Shown: in pieces, positions 32,698-42,800 of the stretch
How the letters are laid out: every line of letters starts with the position of its first letter
Numbering within the stretch: the first letter of the stretch is position 1
DNA from: Cherax quadricarinatus
Lineage: Eukaryota; Arthropoda; Malacostraca; Decapoda; Parastacidae
Length of the DNA: 64,000 nucleotides
Assembly (NCBI RefSeq): GCF_038502225.1
Contig: NC_091308.1
Location: forward strand, 23,260,118-23,324,117
Reading direction: 5' to 3'
Notes under the pieces: model-generated
What the model saw: the letters and a program-made list of their open reading frames with translations, nothing else
Database searches by the model: none
Told to the model about the DNA's origin: nothing
Program-made: the position numbers and the translations under genes

Positions 32698-33203
32698 ATG
32701 CATATAAATTACCTCATAGGGGACAGGAGCCGTAGTGGGGAAACAAGTGTAGTCAAAGATAAGATAAAACCAATATTGCAAACAAGAAATACAACAGGAA
32801 ATAGCAAACAAGAGGACTCCACTAGCAATAGTGAGGATATATTACCAAAAACAACTGGTGGAAGCTCCATTGTTGGTGCTAGGGAAGATAGGAATAAGAC
32901 AGGGAAACATGCACCAACAGGGAATACAGTCACAGAAACCCAAGGCAAACGGAAACCAAGAATGTGCACATACTATGCACTTGGTATCTGCAGACATGGG
33001 AAATCTGGAAAAACAGATGGGACGTGCAACTATGACCACCCTAGAAAATGCCGTGCCCATATGACAACAGGAAAATGCAAACTCCCTTCCTGTAAGCTTT
33101 TTCACCCTGAAATGTGTACTTCTTCAGTACAGGAAAGACTGTGCTATAACTTAAATTGCCAGGCACACCATCTAAAGGGGACAAAAAGATACAAGATTAG
33201 ATT
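32698..33203 (+). pseudogene. LINE ORF1 with three CCCH-type zinc fingers
   Basis: A polar N-terminal stretch is followed by three Cys-Cys-Cys-His modules: MCTYYALGICRHGKSGKTDG with CNYDH, KCRAHMTTGKCKLPSCKLFH, and MCTSSVQERLCYNLNCQAHH. Spacing is C-x7-C-x11-C-x3-H, then C-x8-C-x4-C-x3-H twice. ORF1 proteins bind element RNA; CCCH fingers would fit that role (inference). The frame is interrupted by the LINE-D copy at 33204. The remainder follows from 34070 (KTSRPWENLDSHSHSREGE). Confidence 0.7.
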
Positions 33204-34069
33204 TTGCCACCGAAGTGGCTAGTTTATTGTGCACCCCATATCCATCCTGTGGACGGTAGCGCGAGAGCATATGGATACACAAAAGGCCTAGGAACTAGGC
33301 CCCAAAGGGTTAACAGGAATACATATGGATTTATATCTACATATCTATAGTTCACTTATCTGTTACAAGCAAATTTAGGAAATTTGCTTAGTATATCTGG
33401 TATCTTATTTTCATTAATAAGATATCTTGACATGTCACATAGGTTATTATACTGTCTGTCTCTGTATTCCTCAATAAGTGGACAATTAAGCACATAGTGT
33501 TCAAGAGAGTGACCATATGCCTGATCACATAATTTACATTTAGTTTGATCATCATCTGTGTGTCTCCCAAACTGCCAGAAGTACTTGTAACCAAGCCTAA
33601 GCCTGGCCACTACAACATCAGTCAGTCTGTTCACATTGCAAGTTGCTCCATAAACATACTTATCTACGTTCATGTTATCATAGTGGGTTATAGATCTACT
33701 CAGGCTTCTAACTGCATTCCTATAACAATCATTTTCATTATTTACTTCTCTCCTAATATTATTCCTAATGCTAGACACAGTTATACCAAAGTTATATTCT
33801 ACGTTCTCCTTCTGGATACTCTTCTTGGCTAACATATCAACTTTATCATGAAGGAGTAATCCAATGTGTGATGGGATCCATAGCAATTGTACATTAATTC
33901 CTTTGTCCCTAATTTTTGAGTATCTATACCTGGCTTCCCCAATGAGCATGTTGTTGGAGTCATTATATGAGCCAAGAGCCTTCAATGATGACATAGAATC
34001 AGTAATGATGATAGAGTCAAGCTCAGTGTCATAGGTTAGCTTTAGCGCCATTAGGATTGCAAACAAAAC
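33204..34069 (-). mobile_element. LINE-D, 5'-truncated second copy
   Basis: Starts at the same 3' end as the first copy (ATTTTGCCACCGAAGTGGC) and runs 866 bp to ...TTAGGATTGCAAAC. It encodes the RNase H end and C-terminal zinc motif (33356-34066, 236 codons, open). The only difference I saw from 25119-25993 is C to T (NEDD to NEND). Confidence 0.92.
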
Positions 34070-34195
34070 ATCCAGGCCATGGGAAAACCTGGATAGCCAC
34101 AGCCACTCAAGAGGGAGAGGTTTTTAAGTGCCAGGAAGGAAAAAAAACTGGCAGGAAATGGCAGAAATTGTACACCAAATCCAGTCATTCCTGGA

Positions 34196-35370
34196 GTGGA
34201 ACCACAGTCGATGGCCTCCACTCCAAACCAACAGATACAGATACTAATGCCGGAAAAAAAATCCCCCCCCAGTACCAACAATACCACCAGTCCGATGACA
34301 TTCTTCTTTGTAAATATACAGGGTCTAAAGCCAGCAACAAACAACAAAATACCTTTCATCCGTGGACTGCTTGCAGAGGCAAAGGCAATGTTCGCGGCTT
34401 TCACTGAGACCCACATAAAGGATCACTTAGACAACGAAATATGGATCCCAGGTTACAACCTATACAGATGTGACAGAGTGAACAGGCAAAAGGGGGGGGG
34501 GGGTTGGCCTGTACATTGCAGAGTCACTTGTTTGCACAGAACTGCTTAATGCCTCAAATGATGTAGTGGAAGTTTTAGCAGTAAAGGTCGAGAACCAAAA
34601 CCTAGTCATTGTGGTAGTCTACAAGCCTCCGGATGCAACATCCCAGCAATTCCAGGAACAGCTGTTAAAAATTGACCACTGTCTGGAAAATCTTCCAGCT
34701 CCTGCACCCAACATCTTGCTCCTGGGGGATTTCAACTTCTGATTTTAAAACATTTCTGGTTAGTTTAAGTATACTCCTTCACAAAATCAACGCACTTTAG
34801 TTGTTCTTTGCCTGTATTTTCAGTATTTTCTATTAAAAAAAGGTATTTAATGTTTGTCACTGTAATTTTCGAAGGCACCTAAAATGGAGGAATATAGCAA
34901 ATAATATTGTTGCAGTAATAACACCAGGAGGCAGCCCTGATGAAAACTCACACTCACACGAGCTTTTAAATCTCTGCACAAAATTCAATTTAAACCAGCA
35001 AATAATAGAGCCTACTAGAATGGAGAATACACTAGACCTCATCTTCACTAACAATGATGATCTGATAAGAAATGTCACCATATCAAAAACAATATACTCA
35101 GATCACAACATAATTGAGGTTCAGACATGTATGCGCAGAGCCCCAGACCGACAAAATGAGATTAGTCACGAGGGAGCATTCACCAAATTCAACTTCAATA
35201 ACAAAAACATAAAGTGGGACCAAGTAAACCAAGTCCTAACCGATATAAGCTGGGAAGATATACTAAGCAACACAGACCCCAACTTATGCCTAGAACAGAT
35301 TAACTCGGTGGCACTCGATGTATGCACAAGACTTATTCCTCTAAAAAAAGGAGGAGTAGATGTAAAATAG
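34196..35370 (+). pseudogene. LINE-G endonuclease
   Basis: FFFVNIQGLKPATNNKIPFI, then FAAFTETHIKDHLDNEIWIP (catalytic TETH), a frameshift at the poly-G run near 34490, VYKPPDATSQQFQEQL, LLLGDFNF (catalytic GDFN), and after an interruption (34742-34874) RMENTLDLIFTNNDDLI and IYSDHNIIEV (SDH). All the typical APE-type endonuclease motifs are present, but the frame is broken at least three times. Confidence 0.78.
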
Positions 35371-35880
35371 AAAGAGACAGGCGCTCTCTTTACAGGCGAC
35401 GGAAAAGAATAACAGAGCGGCTAAAAGAGGTCAATCTACCTGAAATGCGTAGGGAGACACTGGTCAGAGAAATAGCAAACATCGAACTTAAGCTAAAGGA
35501 ATCTTATAGGAGTCAGGAATCGCGGGAAGAACTAAAAGCCATAAATGAAATCGAAAGAAACCCAAAGTATTTCTTCTCCTATGCCAAATCAAAGTCGAGA
35601 ACAACGTCCAGTATTGGGACCTTACTTAAACAAGATGGGTCCTACACAGATGACAGCAAGGAAATGAGTGAGCTACTCAAGTCCCAATATGACTCAGTTT
35701 TTAGCAAGCCACTAACCAGACTGAGAGTCGAAGATCAAAATGAATTTTTTATGAGAGAGCCACAGAATTTGGTTAACACAAGCCTATCTGATGTTATCCT
35801 GACGCCAAATGACTTCGAACAGGCGATAAATGACATGCCCATGCACTCTGCCCCAGGGCCAGACTCATGGAACTCCGTGG
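35322..35880 (+). pseudogene. LINE-G RT N-terminal part
   Basis: Basic linker (RRSLYRRRKRITERLKEVNL), KYFFSYAKSKSRTTSSIGTL, FEQAINDMPMHSAPGPDSW, which is the start of the RT fingers (APGPD). Homology stops at about 35880, where the next element begins. Confidence 0.72.
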
Positions 35881-36030
35881 GACTTATTTTGGAAGGTGAC
35901 TTATTTTGCTTCAGTCGGTCTATCTGCTTCACAACCATTTCACTAGTGAATGTGATTGAATATTAAAATGGTATAAAATACCGACAGATTGTTAGGTAAG
36001 ACACATATGCAACAGTTAGGTATCTTTATT

Positions 36031-36069
36031 TCGAAACGTTTCGCCTACACAGTAAGCTTCTTCAGTCGA
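36031..36069 (-). ncRNA. Hammerhead ribozyme motif, type I, minimal stem III
   Basis: Minus strand, 5' to 3': TCGA, CTGAAGA (core CUGANGA), stem II GCTTAC-TGT-GTAGGC (one G-U pair), GAAA, a two-pair loop-less stem III (A-C/G-T), cleavage base T, and TCGA pairing with the first TCGA as stem I. All invariant core positions are present. Stems this short normally need dimer formation to cut. Activity is not shown. Confidence 0.65.
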
Positions 36070-36170
36070 GTACAGAAAAGTTGAAAGAAGCAGAAGAGAC
36101 TTGAAGACGATGTAATCAGTCCATCACCCTTAAAGTTTTGAGGTGGTCAGTCCCTCAGTCTGGAGAAAAG

Positions 36171-36218
36171 CATTGTTCCAAAGTTTGAAACAACATTGTT
36201 TCAAACTTTGGAACAATG
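36171..36218. repeat. Perfect 21-bp inverted repeat
   Basis: CATTGTTCCAAAGTTTGAAAC, six-base loop AACATT, then the exact reverse complement. It lies at the edge of the Penelope-like fragment. Confidence 0.95.
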
Positions 36219-36230
36219 GTCCAAGAAGAT

Positions 36231-36761
36231 CTGGAAGCAGGGGGACTTCTGCGCCGCCTTCGTTGGGTGTGGATATCTCTCTCTCTCTCGCCTGAGTATC
36301 GGTGACAAATTTCCCCCTTTTTCACTCTTGTCCTTATCTATTTTGCCCGCCGGGCACTACAGGAGGGGCATCTGTTCATCGGCTTACTTTAAGCCAGTTC
36401 CATTTTCTCCGCTTTGCGGATAATTCTTTATCGGTCTTGGGTGGGAAGCCGGTTACTGAACTCAGGTGTGTTGTGAGGGGTTCCCTTCTGCTGGGGCTTG
36501 GCAAGGGGGGCCATTGGATCTAATTGGAAATTTCAAGTTTATCTATTTACAAAGGAACTTTTTTTTCTTTTCTCTCGTCGCCCAGCCTTGCCCAACAAAT
36601 CTTCCTCATGTCATCGAGTCAGGCTCGATATAGCTTATGCTGTCAGTGGCCCTCATAAACCCAACAAAGAAAGAAAGACCCGGTAGGAAGCTTCAGACAG
36701 AAGCAGTGTTTAATATGCCGTGTCGCTTTTAAATCCTTCCCATCCCTCAACAACAGCAAAT
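36231..36761 (+). promoter_or_regulatory. Probable promoter/5' leader region of mRpS23
   Basis: The 530 bp between the Penelope-like fragment and the mRpS23 start codon have no recognised repeat. A pyrimidine run TTTTTTTTCTTTTCTCTCG is at 36549-36567, and TTAAATCCTTCCCATCCC lies shortly before the ATG. I see no clear TATA box or start site. The call rests on position. Confidence 0.35.
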
Positions 36762-36805
36762 ATGGCAGGAAATCGTCTTGAAAAGATAGGAACAATATTT
36801 ACCCG
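36762..36805 (+). CDS. mRpS23: mRpS23 exon 1
   Basis: ATG at 36762 in AAATATGG; codes 14 full codons plus CG, followed by donor GTACGT. The short first exon ending in ...TIFTR is joined to exon 2 in phase 2. Confidence 0.88.
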
Positions 36806-39800
36806 GTACGTAGTTGACTGGTGTGACAATAAAAAGGCTGTTCAAGTATGTAATTGCCACTATTTGAACAAATTAAATTACAAAAATTAAGGTATATGAT
36901 TAAGTTGAAGCATAGTAAGGTTATCTTACTGTATATGGAAACATAATCTATAGAGTGTATCTGGTAACAGACAAAGTTCAGTTGTTCGAGCATCATCGGC
37001 ACTTGTTTATTATTCGTATATAGTGTCCCGTGGCCTGGTAGGCAACACTCACCTGGCACACTGAATGTTGGTGGTTCTGTCCTCAGCCAGTTAGAAACAT
37101 TGGGCATGTTTCTTTACTCCTGCAGTCCCCGTTCTCTTAGTAATTAGGTACCTGGTTGTTAGTAGACTGTTAGGGGACCTCAGTGGAAATAAGAGACAGT
37201 CCTCGATGACGCACTAACTTTCTTGGGTTATCCAGGATGGCTAACCTTCCTCTTGGTTAAAAAAAAAATCCAAATACAATCTTTAGTCATTAAAGTTAAA
37301 TATGTATTAAGTTAAATATGTATTAAATAAGTTAAATATGTATTAGCTTTTCACTAATTATTTGTACAAGTCATTTTATCATACAGCCACAACCACCATA
37401 TTAATATATACAAGATGAAGATTAATCAGTGCCTTTAATACCAAAACAAATAAAAAACTGATAACATTCCAGTGCCAATTCAGTTTGGTGTCTATATGTT
37501 GGCAATATTTTTTTTAATAGACCGTTGGTATCTTTTTTATACAGTTATCTTTTTATTTCAAAAAAAGGGTTTAGCCTTGATCCTTCAGGGCTTGTATATT
37601 TAGCAATTACTCCTGATGTTCTTCTCACATCATTGTTCACTTTTTTTTCATACTAAAAACCTCTTACTGAGGCGGCTATGGTGAAAAGCTCTGTTCCACA
37701 AGGCTCTGTACTCGCTCCCATCTTGTTTCTCATCCTCATATTTGACATAGACAAGGATGTCAGCCACAGCATCGTGTCTTCCTTTGCAGATGACACCCGA
37801 ATCTGCATGACAGTGTCTTCCATTGCAGACACTGCAAGGCTCCAGGTGGACATCAACAAATCTTTCAGTGGGCTGCAGAAAACAATATGAAGTTCAACGA
37901 TGAGAAATTTCAATTACTCCGATATGGTAAACATGAGGAAATTAAAACTTCATCAGAGTACAAAACAAATTCCTTCCACAAAATAGAGCGAAAAACCACC
38001 ATCAAAGACCTGGGAGTGATCATGTCGGAGGATCTCACCTTCAAGGACCATAACATTGTATCAATCACATCTGCTAGAAAAATGAAAGGATGGATAATGA
38101 GAACCTTCAAAACTAGGGATGCCAAGCCCATGATGACACTCTTCAGGTCGCTTATTCTATCTAGGCTGGAATGTTGCTGCACACTAACAGCACCTTTCAA
38201 GGCAGGTGAAATTGCTGACCTAGAAAATGTACAGAGAACCTTCACGGCACGCATAATGGAAATAAAACACCTCAATTGCTGGGAGCGCTTGAATTTCCTG
38301 AACCTGTACTCCCTGGAATGCAGGCGGGAGAGATACATGATTATGTACACCTGGAAAATCCTAGAGGGGCTAGTACCGAACTTGCACACAAAAATCACTC
38401 GCAACGAAAGCAAAAGACTCGGTAGACGATGCAGCATCCCCCCAATGAAAAGCAGGGGTGTCACTAGCACGTTAAGAGACAATACAATAAGTGTCAGGGG
38501 CCTGTGACTGTTCAACTGCCTCCCAGCATACATGAGGGGGATTACCAATAGACCCCTGGCTGTCTTCAAGCAGGCACTGGACAAACACCTAAAGTTGGTA
38601 CCTGACCAGCCGGCCTGTGGCTCGTACGTTGGATTGCGTGCAGCCAGCAGTAACAGACTGGTTGATCAGGCTTTGATCCACCAGGAGGCCTGGTCATAGA
38701 CCGGGCCGTGGGGGCGTTGACCCCCGGAACTCTCTCCAGGTCTCTCCAGTAGAATTTACCAACAGTATGTATGTAGGTAAATTAAACTATGCATGTGCCA
38801 TAAGCATATGTTTTGCCTTTTTTCCTTTTGTATACCTAGAGAGGGTTTTGGGTGTCAACACCCCTGCTGCCTGATCTGTGACCAGGCTTTGCAGTGGATC
38901 AGGGCCTGATCAACCAGACTGATATTGCTGGCCACACACAACCTGGAGTTTACCTGGAGAGAGTTCTGGGGGGTCAATGCCCCCCACGGCCCGGTCTGTG
39001 ACCAGGCCTCATGGTGGATCAGAGCCTGATCAACCAGGCTGTTACTGCTGGCTGCACGCAATCCAACATACAAGCCACAGCCCAGCTGGTCAGGTACCGA
39101 CTTTAGGTGCTTGTCCAGTGCCTGCTTGAAGACAACCAGGGGTCTATTGGTAATCCCCTTATGTATGCTGGGAGGCAGTTGAACAGTCTTGGGCCCCTGA
39201 CACTTACTGTGTTGTCTTTTAGCATACTTGTGAAACCCCTGCTTTTCATTAAGGGAATGTTGCATCTCCTGCTGAATCTTTTGCTTTCGTTGGGAGTGAT
39301 TTTCGTGTGCAGATTTGGGACTAGTCTCTCTAAGATTTTCCAAGTATATATTATCACGTATCTTTCTTGCCTGCATTCCAGGATACAAATCAAGAGACTT
39401 CAACCATTCCCAGTAATTTAGGTGCTTTATCCTACTTATATGTGCCATGAAAGTTCTCTGTAGATTCTCCAGGTCTGCAGTTTTGCCTGCCTTGAAAGGG
39501 ACTTATTCCAGCCTAGAGAGAACAAGCAATTTGAAGAGAATCATCATGGACTTGGCATCCCTAGTTTTGAAGGTTTTCATTATCCATTCTATCATTTTCC
39601 TAGCAAATGTGGTAGATATATTGTTGTGATCTTTGAAAGTGAGGTTCTCTGACATCATCACTTCCAGGTCTTTCACATTAATTTTTTGCTCTGTTCTGGT
39701 TGGAATTTGTTTTATACTCTGATACAGTTTTAATTTCAAGTTTTCCATATCAGAGTAATAGAAATTTCTCTTCATTGAACTTCATGTTGTTTTCTGCGGC

Positions 39801-42800
39801 CCATTTGAAGATTTAGTTGATGTCCACTTGGAGACTTGCATAGTCTTCGATGGATGACACTGATGCAAATTTGGGTGTCATCCGCAAAGGAAGACATGGT
39901 GCTGTGGCTTAAATCTCTGTCAGATATGAGGAGGAGAAACAGGATGGAAGTGAGTACTGTGCCTTGTGGAACAGAGCTTTTCACTGTAGCTGCCTCAGAC
40001 TTTTACTGTTTACTATTACTCTTTGTGTCCTGTTTGTTAGGAAGTTATAGATCCATCTGCCAACTTTTCCTGTTATTTCTTTATCATGCATTTTGTGTGC
40101 TATCACACCATGATCACACTTGTTGAAGGCTTTTGGAAAGTCTGTGTATACTACATCTGCATTGTGTTTGGCCTCCAGATCATCCAACAAAGAAAGTCTT
40201 TCTAAGTCTTTGTAATTGCCATATTCCTGTTTATTTTATAATTTGAACAACTATCATTGAAGTTGAGTGGATTTGATATACAGTAATACCTTGGTTTTTG
40301 TTCTTAATCCGTTCCAGAAGGTCGACCGAAATTCGAAATGGATGAAAACCGAAGTAATATTTTCCATAAGAAATAATGTAAATCCAATTAAATAGTTCCA
40401 GACACTCAAAAATATTAACAAATACATTTTATAGAGAATAACAGTTTTACATACAGAAAACTATGAGAAATAAATATGAAGCACTAATTTTAATGGATAA
40501 ATGAGCATTTCAACCAGTTTTACCTTTATTAATGACTATTGCTGACATATTCTTTACAAGATCCGCATGCAACTGCCTTGCCTTTTCGCAAATTATTGCC
40601 TCCACAACATTATCTCTCACTAACTGTTTTTTGTTGATCCACACCAGCAATAACTTCTCAACATCTTCGATTGTTTGCCATCACTACCACCCTCTACCAC
40701 CATCACTACCACCCTCTGCCATCCTCTACCACCATCACCACCACCCTCTGCCACCATCACAACCACTGCCACCCTCTACCACCATCACTGCCACCCTCTA
40801 CCACAATCACTACCACCCTTTACCTTTGTAGAGGATGGTAGTGATATTTCTCCACAAAACTTTGCAACTCATTCTATGAGGTCTTTCTTGAATTCTATTG
40901 TGTTTCTCACCTTCTTGACCAAAGGGCTGACATTCTGAACTTTCTTTGGCCCCATGGTGGCTTATTTCACAGTTGCAATCAATAAACAAGCACAAAAAAT
41001 AATGGATGAATGCGCGGAGCATTGCTAACTCAATGAGAGATGGAGGCAGACTGAGTCTGGTAAGCGTGAGAAGCGGCATCCTGGGCAGGTGGACGCATCT
41101 GATACAGACGATTTCCAAGCCGATGTACATGACCCTGGGGAAAATTTCGCCGAAAAAAGTGCTCGAAATCCGAATTGTACGATTTCCACACCAGAGGAAA
41201 ACCGGGGCTCCACTGTACAAGATTTTGTTTGTTGATAATTGTACCTTAACATTCATGGATGGGGGGATAGTATAGTAAATAAGTTTATTTAGGCACATGT
41301 ACACATAAATACGTTTACACAAATTATCATGCATAGTAACGTATGTGTGAATTACCAAGGATAACCCAAAAAAAGGCAGTGATTTCTATCGACATGCAAA
41401 AAACTAACATAGGCCAAATGTTGTCAATATTAAAGTTTTCTAAACTGTATTCTAGTGTCTTTTTATCAACATGTATGGGACTAATGCTATTCATACTTCT
41501 TGATATATGCTGTAAATCCACAATTCTGGTAGGACATAGATTAAATGAATAATGGTGAATGCATTTCCTTTTTTTTGTGTGTGTGGGGGACCCTGACTCA
41601 GTGGGAGATGACCTGTGTGTTAAAAAATATACATAGTGATGTTTCTTAGTGTGGTCATTGTACTTCATTATTTCAACTTTATGCAACTTATATTAATTTT
41701 GAAATGCACAGCAAGAATGAAGACTAGAATGGTTTAAATATTTTAGATATTTTTATAATATGTATTGTTTGCAAGTACAGTATTTGCATGATGCTACAGT
41801 ATATTTGTTATATTATCCCAATACATGTTATTTAGTATTAAAAGTAATAACTATTTATTTTATCAGAGCTACAGGACTGCTGAAGTCAGGAGCCATGAAG
41901 CCACAAGATAAACCCTTGTGGTATAATGTTTATGAAGCATTTCCACCAAAATATGAACCATGCTTTGACAGGCCAGCTCCAGAAGTAAAGATTAGGAAAA
42001 TATTTTACCCTGAGGATGTTATAAGAGCGTGAGTAGTATTTATAATACAGCACTTGATTTGTTTCTTGGTTTGTAACAGTAAATATTATTACTGAAGTGT
42101 TTGTATGAAAACACACGTTTCTTTCAACTACTACTGCTTAATTTAAAGAGGCTAAATTTGCCTATTTCTCTAGATGGTGTTTATTGCTAGTGAGATAATC
42201 ACTTAGTTCAATGTTGCTAATACAGTTTATAGAATTGTATGTCCAAAATTTTTATTTAAACTTTTCAAGACTAATTGAAGATTTGCATGTATCTTCTTGG
42301 CTTCTGCAAAGGAGCCAGCTCACAGATCACAGCATAACATATGAGAGCAGCAGGTCTTCATACTCATCACTATGGTGTTAAACAAAACAATCATTTAAGC
42401 AGATTTGAGGATGTTAAACTGGCTGATATTGAGGAGTATAAAAATTCCAGTAGTTACAATCAAGTCAGGCTTTTCCTAATAAATTAGGAGCTGTATGCAT
42501 ACTGAATTTCTCATCATTGAAAATGGAATGCATTGTGAAAGTGACATAAAAACCTTTGAATTGAAGTGGAATTGGCAGAGCTTATACCAGCCATCACTAT
42601 CAAAAGTAATAGATACAGCCATGTATGATTTTCTCATTCTTTCATTCATTTATGCCATACATAACTGCCAAATCCATCACAGGTTTACCATCTCACAGCT
42701 TATCCAACACACACTTTTCTGTATCATCACTGATTCACAATCAGCACTATGACCTTTATGGGTTTACTTCTTAATATAATAATAATAACAACAAGGGTCA

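Larger units (their letters stand above)
32640..35880 (+). mobile_element. LINE-G with CCCH-finger ORF1, endonuclease and RT start
   Basis: A long plus-strand LINE piece: ORF1 (32698-33200), a LINE-D insertion (33204-34069), rest of ORF1 and endonuclease (34070-35340), RT linker (35322-35880). It is cut by a Penelope-like end at about 35885. It may be the 5' half of LINE-C, but no overlapping sequence in this window proves that. Confidence 0.7.
35885..36230 (-). mobile_element. Penelope-like terminal fragment with hammerhead motif
   Basis: No protein remains. It is assigned by the hammerhead ribozyme motif (36031-36069) and flanking text CCAGACTGAGGGACTGACC and GATGGACTGATTACATCGTC on the minus strand, also found in diverged form at 49435-49740. 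Hammerheads in Penelope-like element ends are established knowledge; the assignment here is inference. It ends around the palindrome at 36171-36218. Confidence 0.55.

Noticed and set aside
36196..36686. Plus-strand ORFs of 60-75 codons just upstream of mRpS23
   Set aside because: Overlapping, short, with no conserved content; probably leader or promoter sequence.
42495..42752. 85-codon ORF in intron 2 as an alternative mRpS23 exon
   Set aside because: No similarity to the family and it does not join the flanking exons in frame.
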